Both the position numbers and the translations under genes were made by a program. The notes beneath the pieces were generated by a model. That model was not told where the DNA came from. It worked only from the letters and a program-made list of their open reading frames with translations, and made no database searches. 64,000 nucleotides of DNA, taken from assembly GCA_013289715.1 (NCBI GenBank), contig JABCZJ010000001.1, positions 186,001 to 250,000 on the forward strand, read 5' to 3'. The number at the start of each line of letters is the position of its first letter. Positions within the stretch are counted from its first letter, which is position 1. Of this stretch, positions 1-10,200 are shown one piece after another. Source of the DNA: Acidobacteriota bacterium (GTDB taxonomy: Bacteria > Acidobacteriota > Terriglobia > Acidiferrales > UBA7541).

Positions 1-524
1 TCCCCTTGGTGCGAAATGCGCCAAATCCGGCGGGAAATCCGGCCTCGAATACAGGGTGGAGGAAATAACGCGGCGGGTCATAGTGATTTTCGGAAGTGAA
101 TGGCTGACAGAATGCGGGGAGCGCGATCAAATCGGCCCGGACAAAGAAGGCATTGGTTCCGAGGACGCTGCAGCCGACCAGCGCATAGCCGCGCTGTGCC
201 AGCAGATCCTCGAGAGCTTTGAGTGAGGCGCCGAAATAGGCCGCTCCAGGCTTGCGTGAGAAGGAAAAGGGTGTGGTTTTCGAGGCCGTTGCCGGTCCCT
301 AGTTCGACGAAGGTGCGATGGCCTTCGCCGATGCGCCGGAAAATTTCGCGGAGGATGCGATCCTCGTCTGCCTGCGAGTACACGCGATAGCCAAATTTCA
401 GGAGGCGGCTGGGGTCCGAGGTTCGTGGCGTGTCGAGAAGACTGCGATAGAAATCGCGCAAATAGGCAGCCTGAGAAGCTCGGGCCAACTTGTCAGTTTG
501 TGTGCCGGAATTAAAGAATTTCAA
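1..524 (-). pseudogene. FkbM-like / SAM-methyltransferase-type gene, internally deleted and frameshifted, cut by window edge
   Basis: The first frame (about 524 down to 245) reads as an N-terminal part with the block VELGTGNGLENHTLFLL, like the glycine-rich SAM-binding start of proteins related to FkbM methyltransferases. After the residues LLTQAWSG it runs into low-quality sequence. A second frame (about 240 down to 1) then reads cleanly as YFGASLKALEDLLAQRGY, VLGTNAFFVRADL and FTSENHYDPPRYFLHP, which looks like the C-terminal part of the same kind of protein. The middle region expected between the SAM-binding block and this tail is missing, so the best reading is an internal deletion with a frame change near 239-250. 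The gene runs off the left edge. The family assignment is from memory and moderately sure; the two-frame structure is seen directly. Confidence 0.6.
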
Positions 525-764
525 AAGTACGTGCCTCGTTTCAAATCTTCGTACCCATGTTTATGGCGGACAGTGTGTGACGGCTTCTTGCGAATTCGAT
601 ACTGGGACGCGGAAATCAAAATAGCGCAGGCTTGCTGATGCTGGCCTGTGCTATTTGTAAGGCGTTTAAGCGCCCACCAAACCGCGGCGGGAATGATCCC
701 CGCGGCCGGCGGGGCCGGCTTGATCCCGCTGCGCGCGATCAGGATGACGATGCTCGTCGCATCG

Positions 765-2123
765 TCACATGGAGCGTTCGATTTCTGTGATGCAGGCGTC
801 TACGGTGCGGACGGCGAATTCGGCCTGCTCTTCGTCGATTAGCAGCGGGGGGCAGAAGCGCAGCGTGGTGTCACCCGAGCCCAGTATCAACAGGCCCTTG
901 TGGAAGGCCATCTGCACGAGACGGTTGCGCAGGTCGGGAGCGCGTTCTTTGGTTTTTTGATCGCGGACGATTTCGATGCCAATCATTAAACCTTTGCCGC
1001 GTACTTCGCCGACGATTTTGTGGCGGGTGGTCCAATCGGCGGTCAAGCCGCGGATGAATTCGCCCATTTGCGCGGCGTTCGCGATGTAATTCCGTTCGAG
1101 CAGGCCGATTGTCGCGAGCGAGGCAACGATGCAAACCGGATTGCCGCCGAAGGTGGACGCGTGCGCGCCGGGAGTCCAGTTCATGACGCTTGCGCGCGCG
1201 ATCATGGCGCTGAGCGGCATCCCAGAGGCGATCCCCTTCGCGGTGCAGATAATGTCTGGCTCGATACCGGAGTAATCGCAAGCCCACCACTTGCCTGTGC
1301 GTCCCATGCCGGATTGCACTTCATCGGCCACGAGCATGATGCCGTGCTTGCGGCAGATGCGTTGCAGACCCTGCAAGAACTCCGCGGGAGCGGGCAGGTA
1401 GCCACCTTCACCCTGAATCGGCTCGATGAAAATTCCGGCGACTTCGTCGGGATCCACGCGACGGCGGAAGAGTTCGTTTTCAAGATACGCGAGGCAATCG
1501 GCGGAGGCGTGTTCGGGACGAATTCCGTATGTGCCGCGGTAGGTGTCCGGAAAAGGCATGTGGAAGACGCCGGAGAGAAGCGTGCCGAATCCCTTGCGCT
1601 GGACGGCGCGGCTGGCGGTGAGTGAAAGCGCGCCCATGGTGCGTCCATGGAATGCGCCGTGAAAGGCGATCAGTTTGTCTCGCTTGGTGTGAAATTTCAC
1701 CAGCTTGATGGCGGCTTCGATGGCCTCGGCGCCGGAGTTGCCGAAGTAAACGCGCTTGGGTTCCTTGCCTGGCGCGATGGACGCGAGCTTTTCGGCAAGT
1801 TCAACCATGCTGGGGTAGTAGAAATCAGTGCCGGACATGTGAATCAGCTCGCCGGCCTGCTTCTGGATGGCGGCTACGACTTCGGGATGGCAATGGCCGG
1901 TAGCGACTACGGCGATGCCTGCGGCGAAATCGAGGAAGATGTTGCCGTCAACATCTTCGACTGTGGCGCCGCGGCCGACTTTCGCGACGAGCGGGTAGTC
2001 GCGCGTGTAGGACGGCGAGACTACGTGATGGTCGCGCTCGACGAGTTTCTTGGCTTTGGGGCCGGGCAATTCGGTGATGAGGTGCGGCAACTTCGAATCA
2101 ACTTTGCTGTCCGTCACATGCAT
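765..2123 (-). CDS. class III (PLP) aminotransferase, 4-aminobutyrate/acetylornithine type
   Basis: This 452-residue protein transfers an amino group from an omega-amino compound to a 2-oxo acid using pyridoxal phosphate. Visible family features are the fold-type I N-terminus with DGNIFLDFAAGI (about 59-70), the phosphate-binding NSGAEA (129-134), EPIQGEGG (234-241), the cofactor-contacting DEVQSGMGRTG (267-277) and the Schiff-base lysine in CTAKGIASGMP (Lys296). The ATG at 2123 is preceded by GGAGG at a good distance. The length and the N-terminal extension fit the acetylornithine/4-aminobutyrate group seen in archaea and Acidobacteria. The exact substrate (GABA, ornithine or another omega-amine) cannot be told from sequence. 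It lies 164 bp downstream of cysS on the same strand with no clear operon link. Confidence 0.88.
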   Translation of the reverse strand: MHVTDSKVDSKLPHLITELPGPKAKKLVERDHHVVSPSYTRDYPLVAKVGRGATVEDVDGNIFLDFAAGIAVVATGHCHPEVVAAIQKQAGELIHMSGTDFYYPSMVELAEKLASIAPGKEPKRVYFGNSGAEAIEAAIKLVKFHTKRDKLIAFHGAFHGRTMGALSLTASRAVQRKGFGTLLSGVFHMPFPDTYRGTYGIRPEHASADCLAYLENELFRRRVDPDEVAGIFIEPIQGEGGYLPAPAEFLQGLQRICRKHGIMLVADEVQSGMGRTGKWWACDYSGIEPDIICTAKGIASGMPLSAMIARASVMNWTPGAHASTFGGNPVCIVASLATIGLLERNYIANAAQMGEFIRGLTADWTTRHKIVGEVRGKGLMIGIEIVRDQKTKERAPDLRNRLVQMAFHKGLLILGSGDTTLRFCPPLLIDEEQAEFAVRTVDACITEIERSM

Positions 2124-2287
2124 TACATCCTCCAGAAACGAATTTTGAAATCAGCGCGCAGACCGGTTCCCGCCGGGGGCAAGCTGAAAACGAAAGTAGG
2201 AGGGGCTTACTTAATCAACGCCGTAGAGATTCGGGCGCTCGTGAGAGGGCTGGCTATGCAGCGAGAGGTCGTGTTTTGCGGAGATGG

Positions 2288-3727
2288 TCATTTGTACTTC
2301 CAACGCACAGTGCCGTCACGCGTGTCCTCCACGATGATACCAGAGTTCAGGAGTTCCTGGCGGATTTCATCGGAGCGTTTGAAATCGCGGCGTTTTTTGG
2401 CGGCATTGCGCTCGGCGATGAGTTGGTCGATTTTTTCGGGAGTGAGGCGCGGCGGACCGGAGCCGAAGCCTAGTTCACGAAGTTTTTCATCGTCGTCGTC
2501 GGCGAGGACGGCGAGAATCGTGTCAAATTTTTCCATGGCGGCAAGGACGATGGGCGCGTCTTGCTGCAGGAATTCGCCGCGATCCATAGCGGTGTTCACA
2601 TCGCGCACCAGATCGAAAATGGCGGCGAGCGAGAATGCGGTGTTCAAATCGTCAGCGAGGCCGGCATCGAAATCGGCTAGGGCTTTTTCGGCGCGTTTGG
2701 CGATTTGCGGATTGGAGCCGGCGGCGAACTGTTCGGCTTTCAGGCGCGCGACGAAATTGCGCAGGCGTTCGACGGAGTTGGCGGCCTGCGTGAGACTGTC
2801 AGCAGTGAAATTCAGCTGGCGACGGTACGGAACTGAGAGCAGAAGATAGCGGATGGAGGAAGGCTTGGTGCCTTTGGCGAAAAGATCACGCAGCGTGAAG
2901 AAATTGCCGAGGGATTTCGACATTTTCTCGCCGTCGACGATCAGATGCTCGGCATGCAGCCAGATTTTCACGAAGGGCTTGCCGGTGGCAGGCTCGCTTT
3001 CGGCGATTTCGTTTTCGTGATGCGGGAAGGCGAGGTCTATGCCGCCGGTATGAATATCGAGAGTTTCGCCGAGGTATTTCATGGCCATGGCGGCGCATTC
3101 GATGTGCCAGCCGGGACGACCGGGCCCGATGCTTGTCTCCCAGAAATGTTCGCCCGGTTTGGGAGCTTTCCAGAGAGCGAAATCCCGCGCGTCGTCTTTA
3201 TCGTAACGATCGTTGTCTACGCGGGCGCCGGCTTTCATTCCGCCGAGATCAATCTTGGAGAGTCTGCCGTATTCCGGAAATTTGGCGATGCGGTAATAGA
3301 TGGAACCTTCGCTTGGGTAGGTGAGGCCTTTTTCCTGCAAGCGGGAAATGAGCGCGACCATGTCTTCGATATGGTCTGTGGCGCGAACGGTTTCCTCGGG
3401 CTTTTGGAGGTGGAGGGCGTTCATATCTTCGAAGAAAGCCTGGACGTATTTTTCGGTGTATTCGCGGATGGAGACGCCAGCGGCAGCGGCATTCTGAATG
3501 ATGCGATCGTCGACGTCGGTAAGGTTCATGACCTGGAGAACGCGGAGGCCGCGGGAGAGGAGGAAGCGGCGTAATACGTCCTGGAAGACAAAAGTACGGA
3601 AATTGCCGATATGTGCATAGTCGTAGACCGTGGGGCCGCAGCTGTAGATGCGGACTTCACCCTGGTGAAGGGGCTGGAGGGTCTCAAGGCGGTTGGAGAG
3701 CGTGTTGTGGAGGTGTATGTCGGTCAT
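2288..3727 (-). CDS. cysS: cysteinyl-tRNA synthetase
   Basis: This class Ia aminoacyl-tRNA synthetase charges tRNA-Cys in the cytosol. The 479-residue product has the usual length. It shows the HIGH-type motif HIGN after YSCGPTVYDYA, the zinc-site cysteines and histidine (YSCGP, GWHIECAAMA, HHENEIAESE) that select cysteine, and the KMSKS loop (GEKMSKSLGNFF). The reading frame is open further upstream, but the ATG at 3727 starts right before the family's normal N-terminus (TDIHLHNTL) and the extra upstream residues look random. The C-terminal DALR-type region ends in a basic tail. The gene is transcribed away from the small secreted protein at 3980. Confidence 0.96.
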   Translation of the reverse strand: MTDIHLHNTLSNRLETLQPLHQGEVRIYSCGPTVYDYAHIGNFRTFVFQDVLRRFLLSRGLRVLQVMNLTDVDDRIIQNAAAAGVSIREYTEKYVQAFFEDMNALHLQKPEETVRATDHIEDMVALISRLQEKGLTYPSEGSIYYRIAKFPEYGRLSKIDLGGMKAGARVDNDRYDKDDARDFALWKAPKPGEHFWETSIGPGRPGWHIECAAMAMKYLGETLDIHTGGIDLAFPHHENEIAESEPATGKPFVKIWLHAEHLIVDGEKMSKSLGNFFTLRDLFAKGTKPSSIRYLLLSVPYRRQLNFTADSLTQAANSVERLRNFVARLKAEQFAAGSNPQIAKRAEKALADFDAGLADDLNTAFSLAAIFDLVRDVNTAMDRGEFLQQDAPIVLAAMEKFDTILAVLADDDDEKLRELGFGSGPPRLTPEKIDQLIAERNAAKKRRDFKRSDEIRQELLNSGIIVEDTRDGTVRWKYK

Positions 3728-3870
3728 TTTCAGCACAATGGCAAGAGGACGATTGTAGCTGAGGGGTGGGTTCGGGGCAAAGGGCGGAATGGAAATGCGA
3801 TTGCAGACAGGCAATAGAGGAGAAAGCGCCGGGCGCGGCTGCGGCAGATGGGCCGCTAGAAGAGGGCGGT

Positions 3871-3885
3871 AGTACGTACCGTACT
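3871..3885. promoter_or_regulatory. small inverted repeat in the cysS / 3980 divergent region
   Basis: AGTACG and CGTACT flank a three-base centre (TAC), followed by four T. It sits in the 252-bp region between the two divergent genes. It could be an operator or a weak hairpin; no function can be assigned. Confidence 0.2.
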
Positions 3886-3979
3886 TTTAGATGACCGCAA
3901 GCGGATGGACTCAGTTCGTGGCTAGGCAGAAATGCGGGCGCGCAGTCGGCAATCGACGCGTGATTGCAATGGGGAGCAT

Positions 3980-4399
3980 ATGAGAAAAACTCTGTTGCTG
4001 GCAGGGATTTTGTTTCTTGCGGGGACGGCGCGGGCGCAGATGGGTGGGTCGATCAACAACCTGGGAAGCATAAGCAGCGGGGGAAGCTTGAACGGCGCGG
4101 CGGGATTGAACGCTGGGGCGTTGACGCCGATATCCGTTTCCAGCGCGCCGACGACGGCGACCGATTACGTCGTAAATCAAAATTCGAAAAATCCCGGTCC
4201 ATTTGTGCCGTCGAAGTTTGCGAGTTATGGCGAGGCGGTGGCGCTGGGAAAACTGGAAGCAGAGATGAAGCCGATGACGCTGGCGGAAGCGGCGCGGCTG
4301 GCGCAGGAGCAGAAGAAGATCGCAAGCAAGAAGCTGCCGATCGTGATGGCGAGTAACGACGACGGGACACTGGTGATTGCGCCGAGGGCCAAGAAGTAG
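3980..4399 (+). CDS. small secreted protein of unknown function
   Basis: I do not recognise this 139-residue protein. The ATG at 3980 has GGGGAG just upstream and is followed by a clear signal peptide (MRKTLLLAGILFLAGTARA, cleavage likely before QMGG), so it is exported. The next stretch is rich in Gly, Ser, Asn and Ala (about 20-55). The second half is a charged helical region around LAEAARLAQEQKKIASKK, and the C-terminus ends in a lysine-rich tail. The frame is open 16 codons further upstream, but the signal peptide marks the true start. It stands alone between cysS (divergent) and the M28 peptidase (convergent). Confidence 0.7.
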   Translation: MRKTLLLAGILFLAGTARAQMGGSINNLGSISSGGSLNGAAGLNAGALTPISVSSAPTTATDYVVNQNSKNPGPFVPSKFASYGEAVALGKLEAEMKPMTLAEAARLAQEQKKIASKKLPIVMASNDDGTLVIAPRAKK

Positions 4400-4441
4400 C
4401 TGGCGCGCCAAGCGGCGAGGATGCGCGGGGGCGAGCCAAGC

Positions 4442-4473
4442 AAAAGCAGATCCTTCGCTTCGCTCGGGACGAC
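4442..4473 (+). repeat. dispersed repeat R1, short copy
   Basis: The segment begins AAAAGCAGATCC and ends CTCGGGACGAC, matching the ends of the longer copies at 14232-14311 and 19590-19669. The middle of the longer copies is absent. It lies between two convergent stop codons. Confidence 0.55.
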
Positions 4474-4496
4474 AAAGCGTTTTCTCGCGTGCAGCG

Positions 4497-6791
4497 CTAG
4501 GGGAGCAGTTGGACGCGGCGGCTGGCGATGGTGCAGTCACCTTCGCCGAAGGGAGTGGCTGTTAGCGGTCGAGATTTCAGAAGGAACATACCTTCGAGGG
4601 GGAGGGCGTAAGTTACGTCGAGTACATAAACTTCCACGGGCTTCCCCACCGGCAGAGTGAAACTGAGTTCCACGCCTTTCGCGGGCATCGCGTAAAAATC
4701 GTAGGAATACCAGCCCTTCTGAGATTGGCGAACACTGTCGGTTTGCGATTGTACGGGCTCGTCCGCGGCTTGCACCGAATCGATGCGCGAGTTGGCCGGA
4801 AACATGACCAGAGCTTCGGAGGCGCCGCGCTCGGAACGAAGCAGCGCGCGATAACGGCGCCTTGCGGGAAGCTCGGAGGATTCGAGGATCGTGAATGTGG
4901 GTGGCGCGACTTCGACGTGGGGTGCGGGCGCGAAAAACGCGGGGTCTGGGATCCACGGGAAGGCGCCGGATTCCTGCGCGCGAAAATTTGTGGCCAGGCG
5001 GATCGGTTCGGGCAAGTGGGTGGAGGCGGGATAGATGACCCATTGCGAAGTGCCGGAGTCGGCTTCCTGAACGTATTGCAGGTTGACGTGCTCGGGAGCT
5101 TTGGCGGAAAACGCGGGAACGACGATGGCGGCGAAGGACGCAAGCAGCATGGTGGCTCCGGCGAACCAGGGCAGCGCCAGGAGTGAAAGGCCGCGGGCAC
5201 GTTGTACATCGGCGCAGAGTGGCGCCAGGGGGCTCAGGAGCAAGCCGACGACGACGGCGATCAACGGCAGAGCGCGGCCGCCGAAGCCCTGATAGAGCAA
5301 AAGCGCCAGCGGAAAGCCCACCATTGCGGAAACGGCCAAGGGGAGAATCGCCGCAAGCGAAGAAGCCTTCGGTCGAAGAATCAGGAGCAATCCTGCGATT
5401 GCGGCGGCGCAGGTGGCGACAAGCAAGACGTAGCTGAGCCCGGGAAATCGCGCGGCGAGCGTGATGGACAGCAATGCCCACCAAATCCATGTGGCAGACC
5501 ACAGGCCAAGAAATCCAGCGCGCGAGGCAAAGCGCAGCGCGGTGAACGAAAGCAGCGCGATCGCGAGAGACCAGAAAGCGACTTGCGCGGGATTGGGATG
5601 AGCGGTCCAAGGCACGGGCATAGCGCCAGTTTTGCGCAAAATGAAACTCAGAAGAAACGCGAAAATGGCAACAGCGAGAATGGAGACAGGCCAGGCGAGA
5701 AATCCCCAGAGAAATTCCGGACCGGTGAGACTTTTTTTGTAAAAGAGGCAGGCAATTTCGAGCAGCAGCAGAAATGCGGCGGACGAGGCGATCGCGACAG
5801 TGCGAGTGGCAGGCCAATGGACCGTCCAACTACCGAGGAGATCGAAGTAGACCGCTTCGGATTTGGGAGGATTGGAAATATCGGAGTTGGCGAAGGCTTG
5901 CAGAGAGGTGAGGGCATTGTCGCCGTGATGTTGCAGTGTGGCGGGATCGGCGTTTCCGAAATTGTCGCGGGGCGTGTGGTAGCGGACTACGTCGCGGATG
6001 TTGGCGAAGTTGAGTCCTTGATATCCGGCGGCTTTGAAAACGGTGAAATCGGTGTCGTTAGGGATTTGTTTGTACGCAGTGTAGAAAACGGAGCTGGTGA
6101 CCGGATGCGCGGCGTGTTGCGCGAAGAAACGCACGGCCCATTCGTTGGCGTCACCGGTTTCGAACATCAGGCTAGGGCCGGAGGTGCCGCGGCTGTCAAC
6201 ATTGACGACGGCGCGGACTTCTTTGGCCCAAGGATGCTGATTGACGAAGACGCGAGCGCCGAGCAGGCCGGCTTCCTCGCCGTCGTCAATGAGGAAGATG
6301 ACGGAGTGGCGCGGCTGCGGGAGCGATTTGAAATTGCGCGCGACTTCGAGGACGGTGGCCGAGCCGGCGCCGTCGTCGAATGCGCCGGGACCGGCGGGGA
6401 CGGAATCGTAGTGCGCGGCCAGGAGAACTGCAGGCCCGGGGTCAGAACCTTCCAGGCGCGCCAGGACATTTTGCACGGTGCCGCAGTCGCCTTGTTCGTC
6501 GCACGCGAAACCGGTTTGCACCGTGGGCAGGTAACCGGCGTTTGAGAATTCATCGAGGACGCGGCCGCGGACCACGTCGTTTTGCGCGCTGCCGGTGGGA
6601 TGCGGGACACCGTCGCCGACGAGGCGATTGAGGATTTCACGGGCACGGGCAGCGGAAAATTCGCTGCTGGGAACGCTGGCGGGCTTGGGTGCGGGGGGGC
6701 GCAAGCCTTCGAAGGAAAGAAAAAAGATAGCTGCGAGAATGACTAGTACTGCTAACGCGTGATTGGAAGTTGGTCCCGGATCCTGAGGCAA
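4497..6791 (-). CDS. M28-family metallopeptidase with multi-pass membrane domain
   Basis: This predicted zinc aminopeptidase (764 residues) resembles ER metallopeptidase 1 / vacuolar membrane protease: an N-terminal membrane anchor (about 10-28), an extracytoplasmic M28 domain (about 45-300), then some eight hydrophobic segments (about 320-570) and a C-terminal soluble domain. The co-catalytic zinc ligands are visible as H127 (AAHYDS), D139 or D140 (AFDDGAG), E172/E173 (DDGEEAG), D199 (NVDSRG) and H272 (YHTPRDN). The start is TTG at 6791. AGGAGG lies five bases upstream and no better start exists before the anchor, so TTG is well supported. The substrate is unknown. Its stop codon is 97 bp from the convergent small secreted gene. 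Confidence 0.85.
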   Translation of the reverse strand: MPQDPGPTSNHALAVLVILAAIFFLSFEGLRPPAPKPASVPSSEFSAARAREILNRLVGDGVPHPTGSAQNDVVRGRVLDEFSNAGYLPTVQTGFACDEQGDCGTVQNVLARLEGSDPGPAVLLAAHYDSVPAGPGAFDDGAGSATVLEVARNFKSLPQPRHSVIFLIDDGEEAGLLGARVFVNQHPWAKEVRAVVNVDSRGTSGPSLMFETGDANEWAVRFFAQHAAHPVTSSVFYTAYKQIPNDTDFTVFKAAGYQGLNFANIRDVVRYHTPRDNFGNADPATLQHHGDNALTSLQAFANSDISNPPKSEAVYFDLLGSWTVHWPATRTVAIASSAAFLLLLEIACLFYKKSLTGPEFLWGFLAWPVSILAVAIFAFLLSFILRKTGAMPVPWTAHPNPAQVAFWSLAIALLSFTALRFASRAGFLGLWSATWIWWALLSITLAARFPGLSYVLLVATCAAAIAGLLLILRPKASSLAAILPLAVSAMVGFPLALLLYQGFGGRALPLIAVVVGLLLSPLAPLCADVQRARGLSLLALPWFAGATMLLASFAAIVVPAFSAKAPEHVNLQYVQEADSGTSQWVIYPASTHLPEPIRLATNFRAQESGAFPWIPDPAFFAPAPHVEVAPPTFTILESSELPARRRYRALLRSERGASEALVMFPANSRIDSVQAADEPVQSQTDSVRQSQKGWYSYDFYAMPAKGVELSFTLPVGKPVEVYVLDVTYALPLEGMFLLKSRPLTATPFGEGDCTIASRRVQLLP

Positions 6792-7277
6792 GCGCGCCTC
6801 CTGCTGGGTGGATGCTAGGATGGCGTTGGTTGTAAGTCAATGAAGAAGAAAGTGTTGGGTGGCGAGTGATGAGTGATAAGTGGCGTGTGATTCGTGGGTC
6901 GATGGATTGCGGCGTGGTGGGAGCGGGGCGACGTTCTATGGGTCAGGCTGTCGAGCCGTTGGCTTGGGGAGAAAGGTAGTGGTTCGTGAGAAGTGTTTAG
7001 CGGCTAGCAATCTGTGGATTTCGCCGTACTGTGGGGTGGGTGCGTTTCGCAATAGGGCACTACCGGGTGTGTAGAAATTGGAAAAGCGGGCTTTACACCG
7101 GTGGCGGCGCATGCTACTTTTTATTCCCGTAACCGCCGTCCCGGAAGCGCCAGGCGGAAGGGCCCTTGATTATTGACCCTCCAGCGTTTTTGTCTCGAAA
7201 TACCTCCGAAACAAGATTGAACAATTGAAGCTCCTTCAGCCATCGAGGTGGAGGGAGTAAACTGTGCGAGGAAACTG
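6792..7277. other. long divergent intergenic region
   Basis: About 490 bp separate the divergent M28 peptidase and smc genes. Apart from the promoter candidate at 7092-7120 I see no gene, repeat copy or strong hairpin. The short open frames here have no ribosome site or recognisable protein. Confidence 0.5.
7092..7120 (+). promoter_or_regulatory. candidate sigma-70-type promoter for smc
   Basis: TTTACA (7092-7097) and TACTTT (7115-7120) are separated by 17 bases on the smc strand. The leader to the smc start would be about 150 nt. Match by eye only. Confidence 0.35.
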
Positions 7278-10200
7278 GTGCTGAAACTACGCAAGGTCGA
7301 GTTATTTGGGTTTAAGTCCTTCTGCGAGAAGACTCCGATCACTTTTAGTGGCACGGGGATTACTTGCATCGTGGGGCCGAACGGGTGTGGAAAGTCGAAC
7401 GTGGTGGACGCGATTTCGTGGGTGCTGGGCGAGCAGAGCCACCGGATGCTGCGCGCGGAGCGCATGTCTGACTGCATTTTTAATGGCACGGCGAAGCGGC
7501 CGCCGATGGGGCTTTCCGAAGTGATGCTGACTTTGGTGGACCCGGAGCTGGCGAACGCGCTGGCGGCGGTGATGGACGCGCCCGAGACGGAGACGCCCGC
7601 GGCGGTGGAAGCGGCGGGGCCTGTGATTGTGGCGGACCAGCCACAGCCGGAAACAAAAATTGTGGATGGATTTATTGAGATGGTTGACGGCGAGACGGTT
7701 GCCCCAGGAACAGTTTCTATGGAGCCTGCGCCCGCGTTGGGTGAAAAAGGCAAGCCGTGGAAAAAACGTGGCGCGGAAAAGCCGGCGATTGCAATGAAGG
7801 CTGGCGAAATTGTGGTGGGGCGGCGGCTGTATCGTTCGGGACAAAGCGAATATTTGATTAATGGGCGGGTGGCGCGTCTGCGCGACGTGCAGGAACTTTT
7901 CATGGGCATGGGACTGGGCCCGGACAGCTACGCGATCATCGAGCAGGGACGCATCGGACAGATTCTGAATTCGAAACCGATGGACCGGCGGGCGATTATT
8001 GAAGAAGCCGCGGGAATCACGATGTACAAAACCAAGCGGCGACTGGCGGAAGCGAAGCTGGAAGCTTCGAAAGTAAATCTCTCGCGAGTGCACGACATTC
8101 TGGTGGAAGTGGAAAAGCAGCTGGTTTCTTTGAAGCGGCAGGCATCGAAGGCGCGGCGTTTCGCGGAGCTGCGCGAGCAGATGCGCGGATTGCTGCGCAG
8201 CGTGCTGGCTAGCAAGGCCGAGCACTTGGATCAGGAAGCGGTGCGGCTGGAGAAATTGCTGCGTGAAATGGATACGGCGGAAGAGAGCGTGGCGCGTTCG
8301 GTACATGGGCTGGAAAGCGAACAGGAACGATTAAGCACGCGGACTTACGAGCTGGATGCGGAGCTGCGACAAATCCAGAATTTGTTGGGACAGACGGCGC
8401 TGGATCTGGATCGCGCGGAAAATCGGATTACGTTCAATCGCGAGCAGACGGCGCAGATTGATGCGCGTGTGGCGCGGCTGGTCGTGGAAACGGAAGTGGC
8501 GGAGCGACAAGTGGGTGACATGACCACGCGCATGACGGCGCATCGCGAGGCGGTTTTTGCGCTGCGTGAGCAGACGGCTAGCGTGGAAGCTTCGCTGCGC
8601 GAGACGACGGAGCAATCTTTGGCCAGCGTCAGCGAGCAGCAGCAGCTGGAAACGCGCATGGAGGAATTGCGTCAAATTGCGGGGCGGCTCGTCGAGGAAT
8701 CGGCGCGGGAGCAGGCGGAATCGGTGCAGGCGGAAGAGGCAGCGGCGCGGCACACTGCGGCGGAAGAGCAGCGGACCGCGGCTATGCGCGCGGTGGAAAG
8801 CGAATGCAGCGCGCTAACGGGAAAAGTTGCAGCGGCGGAGGAGACGTTTATTTTGGCGGAAGCGAGCGCGCTCCAATTGGGCGCGATGGTTCGCGAGACG
8901 CAGGCGCGCTTGGTGGAATTGCGTCGCGAACAGCAGGAAACCGGGCAGCAACTGGAGCGCATGCGGGAAGGGCTTTCGGCGGAACGCGCGCGGCACGCTT
9001 CGATTGAGCAGATTTTGAGCGAGCGGGCTTACACCGCGGATGCGGTGCAGAAACTTTTCAATGTGAACGGCGAGCGCAGCGCTGACACGCCAGGCGGAGC
9101 GTTTCGCGCGGTGGGATTGCTCGCGGATTACGCCGAGGTGCAGGAAAAGTATGAAGGTGCGATCGAACAATTTTTGCGCGATGAACTGGAATATGTGGTG
9201 GTGGAATCGTTCGACCAGGCGCGCGCGGGGATTTCGCTGTTGCGCGATGAAATGGGCGGACGAGCGACGTTTTTTGTGGATTCACTGAACAAACTGAATA
9301 TGGCCGCGCCGGAAGCGGATGCTTCGCTGCCCGTTCCGGAAGGAGTGCTGGGACGGCTGGATCGTTTGGTGGAGTTCCGCGAACCGCTGGGACCGGCGGC
9401 AAAATATTTTCTGACGAAACTGCGGACGGCTTATGTGGTGGAGAACGCGACGCTGGCCGAGCAGATGGCGAATGAAAATCCGCACAGTTATTTTCTGACT
9501 CCGGAAGGGACTTGTTATCACGGACGGATGGTCTCTGGAGGCCGGGCGGGTGAAGCTGGGCCTTTGGCTTTGAAGCGCGAATTGCGGCAGCACGAAGCGG
9601 AAGTGATGCGGCTGGATCGCGCGGTGAACGAGCAGCAGGCGGAGATGACGCGGATCGAGATGGCCATTGCTAGCGGTGAGGAGCAGGTGGCGTCTGCGAT
9701 TGCGCGGCAGATGGAGGCGGAAAAATCGCTTGTGGCGGCGACGCACCAGCGGGATCAGGCCCGTTCTGAATTGCGGAGGATCGAACAGCAATTCGCGACC
9801 GAGCGTGCTGAAATTGCGCGGCTACATACGGATGCGGAAGCTGCGCGGCAGCGCGCGGCGGATGCGCGGCGCGAACATGCGTTGGCTGTGCAATCGCGCG
9901 AAGCGGCGGAAGCGGAAAGCGCGGAAGTTTCCGGGCGACTGGTGCGGCTGCGGCAGGATTTCCAGGCGTTGCAGGAGCAGGTGGTGGCGCGGCGCGAAGA
10001 TTTGGCGACGATGTCCGAACGGCTTTCGAGCGCTGAATCGGCTGAGCAGCATCTGATCGCGGAATTGACTTTGGCGGGCGAGCGCATGTCTTCGTTGCAG
10101 CAGCAGCATGCGGGGATGGTGCTGGAAAAGACGGAGCTCGAAGGTTCCTGCGAGCAGCTGGGAATGCAGGTTGAAGAGTTGCGCAAGGAGAAGGTGCGGC

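Noticed and set aside
690..730. GC-rich hairpin after the aminotransferase gene as a terminator
   Set aside because: GCCGGC arms can pair but there is no T-run on the relevant strand; only a weak possibility.
5202..6545. Open frame antisense to the M28 peptidase
   Set aside because: Arg/Gly/Glu-rich low-complexity translation; the peptidase on the minus strand has all zinc ligands.
6880..7074. Small open frame of 64 codons in the M28-smc gap
   Set aside because: No ribosome site and no recognisable sequence.
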